Below are positions 1-8,729 of a stretch of DNA of 64,000 bases, one piece after another (within the stretch, counting starts at the first letter, position 1; each line of letters begins with the position of its first letter). The notes beneath the pieces were generated by a model. It saw only the letters and a program-made list of their open reading frames with translations, searched no databases and had not been told where the DNA came from. Source of the DNA: Embleya sp042956465 (GTDB lineage Bacteria; Actinomycetota; Actinomycetes; Streptomycetales; Streptomycetaceae). The position numbers and the translations under genes are program-made. The stretch covers positions 310,001 to 374,000 of the forward strand of contig NZ_JBIBGL010000002.1 of NCBI RefSeq assembly GCF_042956465.1, read 5' to 3'.

Positions 1-83
1 CGGCGTTCGCCGCCCTCGTCGAGGTGGCGCAGAAGGCCCTCCCGGCCGATGTCAACGCGAAGAAGGAAGACGCCGCGGCCTGA
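1..83 (+). CDS. rplT: 50S ribosomal protein L20, C-terminal end (partial)
   Basis: Only the last 26 codons are in the window, read from base 3 to the TGA at 81-83. They encode an Ala/Lys-rich tail that begins AFAALVEVAQKAL, which matches the end of bacterial L20, a 23S rRNA-binding protein needed for 50S assembly. The start lies off the left edge. Position just upstream of a SpoU methyltransferase, a sensor kinase and pheST agrees with the infC-rpmI-rplT order known in Streptomyces. The identification rests on a short fragment plus context. Confidence 0.8.
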   Translation, partial: AFAALVEVAQKALPADVNAKKEDAAA

Positions 84-156
84 TCGTCGACTCACGTCGT
101 CGATGTCGCGGTACTTCTTACGTCGTTACAGGCCGAGAGCAAAGAACGGTAACGCG

Positions 157-1005
157 ATGGCGAGCCCCGAGCTGACGTCCACCCGATCACCACGAGTGGC
201 GGCGGCCCGGCGGCTCGCCAAACGCGCTTTCCGGGCCCGTGAACGCCTGTTCCTGGCCGAGGGGCCGCAGGCGGTCCGCGAGGCGGTGGCGCTGCCCGGG
301 ACGTTGCGCGAGCTGTACATCACCCCCGAGGTGGCCGAGCGCTACCCCGATCTGGTCGCGGGCGCGCACGAGGCCCGCGTCCCGGTGTTCACCGCCACCG
401 ACGAGGTGGTCGCGGCGATCAGCCAGACCGTGACGCCGCAGGGCGTGGTCGCGCTGTGCCGGTTCGTGGACGTGCCGCTGGAGAGCGCGATGGCCGCGCG
501 GCCGGAGCTGGTCGCGGTGCTCGCGAACGTGCGCGACCCCGGCAACGCCGGCACCGTGCTGCGCGCCGCGGACGCGGCCGGCGCCGAGGCGGTCGTGCTC
601 ACCGACGCTTCGGTGGACCCGTACAACCCCAAGGCCGTGCGTGCCTCGGTGGGCAGTCTCTTCCACCTGCCGGTGGTCACCGGCGCCCGGATCGAGGACA
701 CCGTCGCCGCGCTGCGCGCCGCCGGGTTGCGCATCCTGGCCGCGGACGGCGCCGGAGACGCGGACCTGGACGGGGAGTTGGACGCGGGCGGCCTCAGCGG
801 GCCCACCGCGTGGATATTCGGCAACGAGGCGTGGGGGCTGCCCGAGGAGACCCGGGCGCTGGCCGACGCCGTGGTGCGGGTGCCGATCCACGGGCGGGCC
901 GAGAGTTTGAACCTGGCGACCGCCGCAGCCGTGTGTCTGTACGCGTCCGCCCGCGCGCAACGCGGGCACGGGGGCTGTCGCTGCGGCGCGCGAAGCGCAC
1001 GATGA
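157..1005 (+). CDS. TrmH/SpoU-family RNA 2'-O-methyltransferase
   Basis: The 282-residue protein should transfer a methyl group from SAM to a ribose 2'-OH in rRNA or tRNA. An N-terminal SpoU substrate-binding segment contains RERLFLAEGPQAVREA. The C-terminal SPOUT knot carries all three motifs: NVRDPGNAGTVLRAAD (motif 1), IFGNEAWGLPEE (motif 2) and ESLNLATAAAVCLY (motif 3). I chose the ATG at 157 because upstream in-frame starts run into rplT and give an unrelated Arg-rich leader. The gene follows rplT by about 70 bp and may be cotranscribed with it. The target nucleotide cannot be deduced from sequence. Confidence 0.9.
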   Translation: MASPELTSTRSPRVAAARRLAKRAFRARERLFLAEGPQAVREAVALPGTLRELYITPEVAERYPDLVAGAHEARVPVFTATDEVVAAISQTVTPQGVVALCRFVDVPLESAMAARPELVAVLANVRDPGNAGTVLRAADAAGAEAVVLTDASVDPYNPKAVRASVGSLFHLPVVTGARIEDTVAALRAAGLRILAADGAGDADLDGELDAGGLSGPTAWIFGNEAWGLPEETRALADAVVRVPIHGRAESLNLATAAAVCLYASARAQRGHGGCRCGARSAR

Positions 1006-1141
1006 CCCCGGCGCACCCGGCTTGACCACCGGTGGCCGGGGAACGAGTCCGTTGCGTCCGCCGCATCCGGACGGCACGTCGTGCGTTGGGATAGTGTGTC
1101 CGGCCCGGAACTCCCTCGGGCCCGAAACGGGAAGGGGGCCG

Positions 1142-2191
1142 ATGGACGCCGACATGCTGCCCGACGGCCTGGTGATCGCGGACGAGAACGGCACGGTGGT
1201 CACGTTCAACACCGCCGCCGCCCGGATCACCGGGACGCGTCCCGAGGACGCGCTCGGCAAACACATCGCGGACGCGCTGCCGCTGGAGGACCTCGAGGGC
1301 AGACGCTGGTGGGTGTGCACCGACCCGTACGGCGGCCTGGGCACCCGGACCCGGCAGCCGGAGCGCAATCTGCTCCTGGCCGGCCGGGAGATCCTGGTCA
1401 CCGCGTCCTTCGTACGCACCGACGGACCGCACAGCCCGCTGGCCAGGCTCGTGGTGTCGCTGCGCTGCACCGATGCGCGCAGGCGGATCGAGCGCGGCCA
1501 CTCCGATCTGATCGCCACCGTCGCGCACGAACTGCGTTCGCCGCTGACCTCGGTCAAGGGCTTCACCGCGACGCTGCTGGCCAAGTGGGAGCGGTTCACC
1601 GACGAGCAGAAGCGGCTGATGCTGGAGACGGTGGACGCGGACGCGGACCGGGTCACCCGGCTGATCACCGAACTCCTGGACATCTCCAGGATCGACGCGG
1701 GCCGGCTGCAACTGAACCGGCAAGTCGTCGACATGGAGGAGGCGGTCCACCGGCACCTGCGCGCGATGGAGTGCAACGGGCTGCCCGACGAGCGGTTCGT
1801 GGTCGTGGTGGACGGGCCGCTGCCCAGCATGTGGCTGGACGCCGACAAGCTCGACCAGATCCTCGGCAACCTGCTGGAAAACGCGGTGCGCCACGGCGCC
1901 GGAACCGTCACCATCGAGATGCGCGCGGTCTCCATCGGGTCCGCGCCCGGTGCGCAGGGGACGGAGATCACGGTGAGCGACGAGGGCCCGGGCATCCCGG
2001 ACGAACTCCTCGACCGCGTCTTCACCCGTTTCTGGCGCGGCAACCGCCGCGGCGGCACCGGCCTGGGGCTGTACATCGTCAAGGGCCTGGTGCAGGCACA
2101 CGCGGGCAGCATCGGCGTGGATCGCGCCGAGTGCGGCGGGGCCCGATTTCGATTCACCCTGCCGGCCGCGATGCCGGACGTCCTGATGTAG
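1142..2191 (+). CDS. Soluble PAS-domain sensor histidine kinase (orphan)
   Basis: The 349-residue protein has no membrane segment, so it should sense a cytoplasmic signal. An N-terminal PAS domain (about residues 1-110, with GLVIADENGTVVTFN) precedes a HisKA domain whose H-box VAHELRSPLTS places the phospho-acceptor at His129. The HATPase domain has an N-box (LGNLLENAVRHG), a G1 box (DEGPGIPDE) and a G2 box (GGTGLGLYIVKG). The start at 1142 follows a strong GGAAGGGGG ribosome-binding site; the frame is open back to 1022. No response regulator lies nearby, so its partner is unknown. A TAGTGT at 1092-1097 could be a -10 element, but I see no matching -35. A kinase here, beside pheS, is a known arrangement in Streptomyces. 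Confidence 0.88.
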   Translation: MDADMLPDGLVIADENGTVVTFNTAAARITGTRPEDALGKHIADALPLEDLEGRRWWVCTDPYGGLGTRTRQPERNLLLAGREILVTASFVRTDGPHSPLARLVVSLRCTDARRRIERGHSDLIATVAHELRSPLTSVKGFTATLLAKWERFTDEQKRLMLETVDADADRVTRLITELLDISRIDAGRLQLNRQVVDMEEAVHRHLRAMECNGLPDERFVVVVDGPLPSMWLDADKLDQILGNLLENAVRHGAGTVTIEMRAVSIGSAPGAQGTEITVSDEGPGIPDELLDRVFTRFWRGNRRGGTGLGLYIVKGLVQAHAGSIGVDRAECGGARFRFTLPAAMPDVLM

Positions 2192-2354
2192 CACGCCGCC
2201 GAAGCGGCGAGCCGGGACGCTCCACCACACGTCGTCGCGGTCCGGCCGAAACACGCACGCCCATGCGGCGTCAGTAAACTCGGAGCGCGGACGTCGCAGG
2301 ACGTCGTTGCCGCCTCCACCACCGGCGGATCCCCCACAGGAGCACTGGACACAG

Positions 2355-3476
2355 ATGTCGGCACCGAACAAGTCGTACGACCCGGTCGAGGTCGAGGCGT
2401 TGAAACCAGAGGAAGTCGAGCGGGCCCGCGACGCGGCGCTCGCGGCGGTCGCCGCCGCGAGCGATCTCGCCGAGCTGCAGGAGGCGAAGGTCGCGCACAC
2501 CGGCGACCGATCGCCGCTCGCGCTCGCCAACCGCGAGATCGGCGCGCTCCCGCCGCAGGCCAAGGCCGAGGCCGGCAAGCGGGTCGGGCAGGCGCGCGGC
2601 GCGGTGAAGAAGGCCCTGGAGCAGCGCCAGGTCGAGCTGGAGGCCGAGCGTGACGCGCGCGTGCTGGTCGAGGAGGCGGTCGACGTCACGCTGCCGTGGG
2701 ACCGCGCCCCGCGCGGCGCGCGGCACCCGCTGACCACGCTGTCCGAGCGGATCGAGGACCTCTTCGTCGCGATGGGCTACGAGGTCGCCGAGGGCCCGCA
2801 GGTCGAGGCGGAGTGGTACAACTTCGACGCCCTCAACATCCTGCCGGACCACCCCGCGCGGACCATGCAGGACACGTTCTTCGTGCGCGCCGAGGACGGC
2901 TCGGCGGATTCGGGTGTGGTGCTGCGCACGCACACCTCGCCGGTGCAGATCCGCACGATGCTGACCCGGACCCCGCCGATCTACGTGGTCTGCCCGGGCC
3001 GGGTCTACCGCACCGACGAGCTGGACGCCACGCACACCCCGGTCTTCGGTCAGATCGAGGGCCTGGCCGTGGACAAGGGCCTGACGATGGGCGACCTCAA
3101 GGGCACGCTCGACCACTTCGTGCAGGCGATGTTCGGCGAGGGCATCGTCACCCGGCTGCGCCCGTCGTACTTCCCCTTCACCGAGCCCTCCGCCGAGCTC
3201 GACCTCAAGTGCTTCGTGTGTCGCGGTGCTTCGGTGGGCGACCCGGAGCGGCCGTGTCGGACCTGCCGGTCCGAGGGCTGGATCGAGTGGGGCGGCTGCG
3301 GCATGGTCAACCCGCGCGTGCTGATCGCGTGCGGCATCGACCCCGAGGTGTACAGCGGCTTCGCGTTCGGCGTGGGCCTGGAGCGTGCGCTGATGTTCCG
3401 GCACAACGTCGAGGACATGCGAGACATGGTCGAGGGTGACGTCCGGTTCACCCTTCCGTTCGGGATGGAGATCTGA
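2355..3476 (+). CDS. pheS: Phenylalanine--tRNA ligase alpha subunit
   Basis: The 373-residue protein forms the catalytic half of the (alpha-beta)2 enzyme that charges tRNA-Phe. The N-terminal helical coiled coil (residues 1-90) binds tRNA. The class II core includes the HPLTTLSERIEDLF segment, VLRTHTSPVQIRTM, the Cys-containing CFVC...CRTC insert and the final motif GFAFGVGLERALMFRH. The start at 2355 follows CAGGAG and matches the usual family length; an upstream ATG at 2307 adds an improbable Pro-rich leader. It overlaps pheT in a TGATG, indicating translational coupling. I see no T-box or Phe-rich leader peptide in the 163 bp upstream. Confidence 0.97.
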   Translation: MSAPNKSYDPVEVEALKPEEVERARDAALAAVAAASDLAELQEAKVAHTGDRSPLALANREIGALPPQAKAEAGKRVGQARGAVKKALEQRQVELEAERDARVLVEEAVDVTLPWDRAPRGARHPLTTLSERIEDLFVAMGYEVAEGPQVEAEWYNFDALNILPDHPARTMQDTFFVRAEDGSADSGVVLRTHTSPVQIRTMLTRTPPIYVVCPGRVYRTDELDATHTPVFGQIEGLAVDKGLTMGDLKGTLDHFVQAMFGEGIVTRLRPSYFPFTEPSAELDLKCFVCRGASVGDPERPCRTCRSEGWIEWGGCGMVNPRVLIACGIDPEVYSGFAFGVGLERALMFRHNVEDMRDMVEGDVRFTLPFGMEI

Positions 3477-5983
3477 TGCGGGTCCCGCTTTCTTGGCTGC
3501 GGGAGTACGTCGACCTCCCCGCCGGCGAGTCCGGGCGCGACGTCGCCGACAAGCTCGTGGCGCTGGGCCTGGAGGTCGAGACGGTCGAGCAGCTCGGCGC
3601 GGACCTCAAGGGTCCGCTCGTGGTCGGCCGCGTGCTGGAGATCGAGGAGCTGGAGGGCTTCAAGAAGCCGATCCGGTTCTGCAAGGTCGACGTCGGCGAC
3701 GCCAACGGCACCGGTGAGCCGCAGGAAATCGTCTGCGGCGCGCGCAACTTCGAGGTCGACGACAAGGTCGTGGTGATCCTGCCGGGCGGGGTGCTGCCCG
3801 GCCCGTTCGAGATCGCCGAGCGCAAGACCTACGGCCACGTCTCGCGCGGGATGATCTGCTCGGCCCGTGAACTGGGCATGGGCGACGACCACGACGGCAT
3901 TATCGTGCTGCCGATCGAGGCCCAGGTCGGCGCGGACGCGATCGAACTGCTCGGCCTGATCGACGAGGTGCTCGACATCGCGGTGACCCCGGACCGGGGC
4001 TACTGCCTGTCGATGCGCGGCGTCGCCCGCGAGGCGGCGATCGCCTACGGGCAGCCGCTGCGCGACCCGGCGTTGCTGGACGTGCCGGACGCGAACTCGT
4101 ACGGCTACCCGGTCCTGGTCGAGGACGCGGCCGGCTGCGACCGGTTCGTCGCGCGCACCGTGGTCGGCATCGACCCCGAGGCGCCGTCCCCGCTGTGGTT
4201 GCAGCGCCGGGTGCAGATGGGCGGCATGCGGCCGATCTCGCTCGTCGTGGACGTCACCAACTACGTGATGCTCGAACTGGGCCAGCCGCTGCACGCCTAC
4301 GACCGGTCCCGGTTGCAGGGCGCGATCGTGGTGCGCCGCGCGCACGAGGGCGAGACGCTGACCACGCTCGACGACGCCGAGCGCAGGCTCGACCCCGAGG
4401 ACCTGCTGATCTGCGACAACCGTGGGCCGATCGGCCTCGCGGGCGTGATGGGCGGGGCGAGTACCGAGATCGGCGAGGACACCGCCGACATCGTGATCGA
4501 GGCCGCGCACTTCGACCCGGTGGCCATCGCGCGCACCGCGCGCCGGCACAAGCTGGGTTCGGAGGCGTCGCGTCGGTTCGAGCGCGGGGTGGACCCGGAG
4601 GCGGCCCGGGCCGCGGCGCAGCGCGCGGTGGACCTGCTGGCCGCGCTCGGCGGCGAGCGGGCGCAGGCCGAGGCGGGCGTGACCGAGGTGGACGCGCCGC
4701 GCGAGGTGGTGCGGATCGTGCTCGCGGCGGACCACGCGGCGAAGGTCGCGGGTGTTCCCTACCCCCGCGAGACGGTCGCCCAGCGGTTGCAGGAGGTGGG
4801 CTGCTCGGTCGAGGGCATCGACGAGCTGACCGTGGTGCCGCCGACCTGGCGGCCCGACCTGACCGACCCGAACGACCTGGCCGAAGAGGTCATCCGGTTG
4901 GAGGGCTACGAGCAGGTTCCCTCCACGCTGCCGCAGGTGCCGGCCGGTCGCGGGTTGACCGTCGACCAGCGGCGCAGGCGTCGGATCGGGCGCGGGCTCG
5001 CGGGCGCGGGCTACACCGAGGTGCTCGACTACCCGTTCGTGGGGCAGGGCGCGTTCGACGATCTCGGGCTGGCCGAGGACGACGCGCGGCGGCGCACGGT
5101 GGTGCTGGTGAACCCGATCTCCGAGGAGGAGCCGGCGCTGCGCACCACGCTGCTCCCGGGGCTGCTCGGGACGCTGCGCCGCAATCTCGGGCGCGGCAAC
5201 GGCGACCTGGCGCTGTTCGAGTCGGGAGTGGTCTTCCTGCCGAACGCCTCGACTCCGCGCGCGCCGCAGCTTGCCGTGGATCGGCGGCCGACCGACGAGG
5301 AACTGGCTTCGCTGGCGGCGGCGTTGCCCGATCAGCCGCAGCGGGTCGCGGTGGTGCTGGCCGGGGAGCGCGAGCACTCCGGCTGGTGGGGCAAGGGTCG
5401 GCCGCAGAACTGGGCGGACGCGATCGAGGCCGCACGGGTGGTCGCGGACGCCGTCGGTGTCGAACTGACGGTGCGCCAGGACCAGTACGAGCCGTGGCAT
5501 CCCGGGCGCTGTGCGGCGCTCGTGGCGACCGCGCCGGACGGCACCGAGCGGGTCGTGGGGCACGCGGGCGAGCTGCACCCCCGGGTGCTCAAGACGCTGC
5601 ACCTGCCCGAGCGCGTGTCCGCGATGGAACTGGACCTGGATCTGCTGACCGCCGACCTGGAGGGGGAGCACCTGCCGCAGGCCGGGCACATCTCCTCGTA
5701 CCCGGTGGCCACGCAGGACGTCGCGTTGGTCGTGGACGCCTCGGTGCCGGCCGCGACGGTGGAGGAGGCCCTGATCGAGGGCGCGGGCGCACTGTTGGAG
5801 TCGGTGCGACTGTTCGACGTGTACACCGGCGCGCAGGTCGCGGAGGGCCACAAGTCGTTGGCCTACGCGCTGCGTTTCCGGGCGCCGGACCGCACGCTCA
5901 CGGTCGAGGAGGCGACGGCCGCGCGCGACGCGGCGGTGGCGCTCGCGGCCGAGCGGACCGGGGCGGTACTGCGCGGGGCGTGA
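3476..5983 (+). CDS. pheT: Phenylalanine--tRNA ligase beta subunit
   Basis: The 835-residue protein partners PheS. It contributes tRNA recognition, the B3/B4 editing domain that hydrolyses Tyr-tRNA-Phe, and the B5 domain. Visible segments include the N-terminal EMAP/tRNA-binding domain (residues about 40-150, with ICSARELGMGDDHDG), the B3/B4 editing region, B5, and the C-terminal ferredoxin-like anticodon-binding domain from about residue 735 (HISSYPVATQDVALVVD). Length is normal for an actinobacterial PheT. The ATG overlaps the pheS stop codon. A 15-bp perfect hairpin just downstream ends the operon. Confidence 0.97.
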   Translation: MRVPLSWLREYVDLPAGESGRDVADKLVALGLEVETVEQLGADLKGPLVVGRVLEIEELEGFKKPIRFCKVDVGDANGTGEPQEIVCGARNFEVDDKVVVILPGGVLPGPFEIAERKTYGHVSRGMICSARELGMGDDHDGIIVLPIEAQVGADAIELLGLIDEVLDIAVTPDRGYCLSMRGVAREAAIAYGQPLRDPALLDVPDANSYGYPVLVEDAAGCDRFVARTVVGIDPEAPSPLWLQRRVQMGGMRPISLVVDVTNYVMLELGQPLHAYDRSRLQGAIVVRRAHEGETLTTLDDAERRLDPEDLLICDNRGPIGLAGVMGGASTEIGEDTADIVIEAAHFDPVAIARTARRHKLGSEASRRFERGVDPEAARAAAQRAVDLLAALGGERAQAEAGVTEVDAPREVVRIVLAADHAAKVAGVPYPRETVAQRLQEVGCSVEGIDELTVVPPTWRPDLTDPNDLAEEVIRLEGYEQVPSTLPQVPAGRGLTVDQRRRRRIGRGLAGAGYTEVLDYPFVGQGAFDDLGLAEDDARRRTVVLVNPISEEEPALRTTLLPGLLGTLRRNLGRGNGDLALFESGVVFLPNASTPRAPQLAVDRRPTDEELASLAAALPDQPQRVAVVLAGEREHSGWWGKGRPQNWADAIEAARVVADAVGVELTVRQDQYEPWHPGRCAALVATAPDGTERVVGHAGELHPRVLKTLHLPERVSAMELDLDLLTADLEGEHLPQAGHISSYPVATQDVALVVDASVPAATVEEALIEGAGALLESVRLFDVYTGAQVAEGHKSLAYALRFRAPDRTLTVEEATAARDAAVALAAERTGAVLRGA

Positions 5984-6003
5984 CGCCCGATCGCATGTCG
6001 TCA

Positions 6004-6043
6004 GGCTGCGGCCCGCACACCTTCGGGGGTGCGGGCCGCAGCC
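6004..6043. terminator. Bidirectional hairpin between pheT and the convergent GT-C gene
   Basis: A perfect 15-bp stem (GGCTGCGGCCCGCAC with its complement) surrounds an ACCTTCGGGG loop. It begins 20 bp after the pheT stop and ends 4 bp before the stop of the minus-strand gene, so it can serve both directions. There is no T tract, as is common in very GC-rich genomes. Confidence 0.8.
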
Positions 6044-6046
6044 GTG

Positions 6047-7933
6047 TCAGGGCAGGGGATCCGGGGCCGGGGCGGGATCCAGGGCGGGATCCGGGGCGGG
6101 CGCGGTGGGCAGCACGCCCGGTTTCAGGACGTCGACGCCGCAGATCTGTCGGGCGGCGGCGATCGGGTCGTTGGGGAAGCGGAAGGCCGTGCGGTCCAGG
6201 GCGCCGATCAGGTTGGCGGTGAAGCGCCGCCAGGACATCGGGGCGTGCACCGAATCGCGCAGTTCCTTGAGTCGACCGCGGTCGGTCGGGCCGCAGGTGA
6301 GTGTGTAGCGGGCGGCGGCGATCCGGATCGGGTCGATGCCCGGGGGCGCCGGCGCGGCCGGGTCGGCGTACTCGGCGAGTACCCAGGCCGGGTCGATCCG
6401 CTTCTCGTGTCCGGGTCGGCCGCGGGTGGTCAGCCGGATGTGTGCACCGAGTGGGTAGGCCAGGCCCAGGTCGTCGATGGCGATCCCGGTCGTCGGGGTG
6501 GCCACGCCGTTCGTGCCCAGCGAGGACCACATCACCACGATCGGCGCGTGCAGGTCCGGGCGCAGCGGAACCACGAAGGAGTGGGTCGTCGATCGGTCGA
6601 CCAGGGTGTGGCGATATGCCGGGTGCGGGCCCCGGATCATCGTCGGGAAGCCGGGGGAGCCGTTGACGAACGCGTCGGCGGTGACCGGGTTGGCCACGCC
6701 CAGGGCCGACGTGTAGAAGCCGCGTTCGTCGGCGATGCCGCGCGGGCCGATGCCGGCGTAGGGCACCCGGAAGACGACCGCGGTCAGCAGCGACCAGGCC
6801 AGCAGCGCGCCCACGGCGGGCACCGCGAGCCGGCTCGCCGGGACCAGCAGGATCGGCAGGAGCAGCAGGAACAGGCCGGGCAGCAACATTCGGGCGTGCA
6901 TGAAGTCGCCGCCGACGCGGACCACGTAGAGCAGCATCACCAGGCCGGACAGCACCGGCGTGGCGTACAGGACGCGTCGGCTTCGGACGGCGGCCGCGGG
7001 TCGGTCGGGTCCGGCCGGGCGCAGTCGGCCGGCCGCGGCGCCCACGGCCGCCGTGGCCGCCACCAGGAGCGGCAGCCACAGGTGGTACGCGTCGGTCAGG
7101 TCGCGGGCGTAGGCCCAGCCCCGGGCCCAGTCGGCGGCGGAGGCCTCCTTGGTGATCGCGGGGAGCGGGAGCAACACGCCGTAGTAGCCCATCCGGAAGA
7201 TCTCGTAGGCCAGCGGGAGGGCGCCGGCGGTGCCGAGCAGGGCGAGCGCGCGGCCCGGGCGGGGGCGGTGCGTCAGGGCCAGGGCGATCAGGAAGCCGAG
7301 GGCGGCGACGGCCAGGTCGGGGCGGACCAGCGGGCCCAGGCCGGCGAGCAGGGCCAGGGCGTACGCGGTGCGGGCGCGCGGGGTGTGCGGGAGGCGGACC
7401 AGCAGCCACCAGCAGCCGGCGGTCCACAGCGTGGTCAGGCCGGTTTCCAGGCCGGAGGTGGCGAAGTCCCACACCGGCGGCAGCGCGAGCAGGACCAGTG
7501 CGCCGCACGGGAGCAGGAACGCGCTGCCGGACCTGGTCACGTGCAGCCTGCGGCAGGCGTCGGCGGCCAGGAACCAGCCGATCACGCTGCACAGCAGGCC
7601 CAGGCGTACGGCCAGCGGCGCGGGGTCCTGGCCGGTGAGCCGGGTGCCGGCGACCAGCAGCCACTGCCACAGCGTGCTGGTCGCCGCCTCGGCGCGCTCG
7701 CCGGGGTTGAACACGGGGCCGCGGCCGGCCAGGATCTGCCGGACCGGTCGGATGAAGATCAGGCCGTCGTCGCAGAGCCAGCTGCGCCGGCCGCCCAGGA
7801 CGGCGACGAACACGGCGGGCAGCAGCACCATCGCGACGTTCCAGCGCGCGGCCGGGCGTGGTGGCTCGGGGGGTGGGTCGGCCGGATCGGTGGGCGGGGG
7901 GCCCTGTCCGGGCAGCGTGGTGGTCGAGGTCAT
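6047..7933 (-). CDS. GT-C-type membrane glycosyltransferase, AftB/ZomB-like (paralogue 1)
   Basis: The 628-residue integral membrane protein has about ten hydrophobic segments followed by a soluble C-terminal domain from about residue 430. After the first membrane helix comes an acidic pair (Asp55-Asp56) in CDDGLIFIRPVRQILAG, the position where GT-C enzymes keep catalytic Asp residues. Other conserved blocks are WDFATSGLETG, VRPDL, YEIFRMGYYG and RVGGDFMHARMLLPG. These resemble the mycobacterial arabinofuranosyltransferase AftB, often annotated ZomB. A polyprenyl-phosphate-sugar donor and a cell-envelope acceptor are inferred. The ATG at 7931-7933 follows a CTGGAG site; the longer open frame to 8452 reads as non-coding. 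It is divergent from the SDR gene and very similar to the genes at 8730 and 10675. Confidence 0.7.
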   Translation of the reverse strand: MTSTTTLPGQGPPPTDPADPPPEPPRPAARWNVAMVLLPAVFVAVLGGRRSWLCDDGLIFIRPVRQILAGRGPVFNPGERAEAATSTLWQWLLVAGTRLTGQDPAPLAVRLGLLCSVIGWFLAADACRRLHVTRSGSAFLLPCGALVLLALPPVWDFATSGLETGLTTLWTAGCWWLLVRLPHTPRARTAYALALLAGLGPLVRPDLAVAALGFLIALALTHRPRPGRALALLGTAGALPLAYEIFRMGYYGVLLPLPAITKEASAADWARGWAYARDLTDAYHLWLPLLVAATAAVGAAAGRLRPAGPDRPAAAVRSRRVLYATPVLSGLVMLLYVVRVGGDFMHARMLLPGLFLLLLPILLVPASRLAVPAVGALLAWSLLTAVVFRVPYAGIGPRGIADERGFYTSALGVANPVTADAFVNGSPGFPTMIRGPHPAYRHTLVDRSTTHSFVVPLRPDLHAPIVVMWSSLGTNGVATPTTGIAIDDLGLAYPLGAHIRLTTRGRPGHEKRIDPAWVLAEYADPAAPAPPGIDPIRIAAARYTLTCGPTDRGRLKELRDSVHAPMSWRRFTANLIGALDRTAFRFPNDPIAAARQICGVDVLKPGVLPTAPAPDPALDPAPAPDPLP

Positions 7934-8014
7934 CGTCAGCGGGCTCCAGTCGGGCCGGGCGCGGCCGCACGAGATCGCCGGTCTCGGTGCTCGCGCACCT
8001 CGTAGGGTGGCGGG

Positions 8015-8689
8015 ATGAGTACTTACGTGATCACCGGTGCGGGCAGCGGTATCGGTGCGGAGATTGCCCGCCGGCTGCGGGAGAGCGGCCACGACCTGGT
8101 CGCGATCGTGCGGTCGGAGCGGCGGGCCGCGGAGTTGACCGGGCCCGGGGTGCGGACCGTGGTGGCGGACCTGGAGCGTCCCGAGACGATCGCGGACGCG
8201 TTGGCGCCGCTTGCCGAGGAGACGTTCGCGGGCCTGGTGCACAGTGCGGGCATCGCGGAACTGGGCACGGTGGCGGAGACGGTCGAGGTGGTGTGGTCGC
8301 GCACACTGACCGTCAACGTGGTTGCGGTCGCGGAGGTTACGCGCGTGCTGTTGCCGGCGTTGCGGCGCGGCCGGGCCGACGTGGTCCTGCTCAACAGTGG
8401 GGCGGGGCTGCGGACCAATGCGGGCTGGACGGCGTACGCGGCGAGCAAGCACGCGCTGAAGGCGCTGGCCGACGGGCTGCGGGAGGAGGAGCCGGCGCTG
8501 CGGGTGACCAGCGTGTATCCGGGGCGCACGGCCACGGCGATGCAGCGTGGGGTGCGGGAGCAGGAGGGCGGGGAGTTCGAGCCCGAGCGCTACAGCGATC
8601 CCGCGACGGTGGCGGGGGTCGTGGTGTCGACGCTCACGCTGCCGGGCGATTCGCGGATCGATGACGTGACGGTGCGCTCACGGGGGTGA
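8015..8689 (+). CDS. Short-chain dehydrogenase/reductase
   Basis: The 224-residue classical SDR has a Rossmann nucleotide-binding motif TGAGSGIG at residues 7-14, HSAG in place of the usual NNAG, a Ser in LLNSGAG and the catalytic YAASK. The Arg in IVRSERR after beta-2 suggests NADP(H). Substrate is unknown. The ATG follows GTAGGGTGGCGGG. It is divergent from the first GT-C gene with 81 bp between them, so the two probably share a promoter region. It is the only plus-strand gene inside the GT-C cluster, which hints at, but does not prove, a role in supplying or modifying the same envelope sugar or lipid. Confidence 0.85.
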   Translation: MSTYVITGAGSGIGAEIARRLRESGHDLVAIVRSERRAAELTGPGVRTVVADLERPETIADALAPLAEETFAGLVHSAGIAELGTVAETVEVVWSRTLTVNVVAVAEVTRVLLPALRRGRADVVLLNSGAGLRTNAGWTAYAASKHALKALADGLREEEPALRVTSVYPGRTATAMQRGVREQEGGEFEPERYSDPATVAGVVVSTLTLPGDSRIDDVTVRSRG

Positions 8690-8729
8690 TGCCGGGGGCG
8701 TGGGCGTGGCGAGTGGGCCGGGGTGGGGG

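Noticed and set aside
2192..2354. A T-box or Phe attenuator before pheS.
   Set aside because: No T-box sequence, no Phe-rich peptide and no terminator-like stem are visible. TAAACT at 2273 could be a -10, but no -35 is clear.
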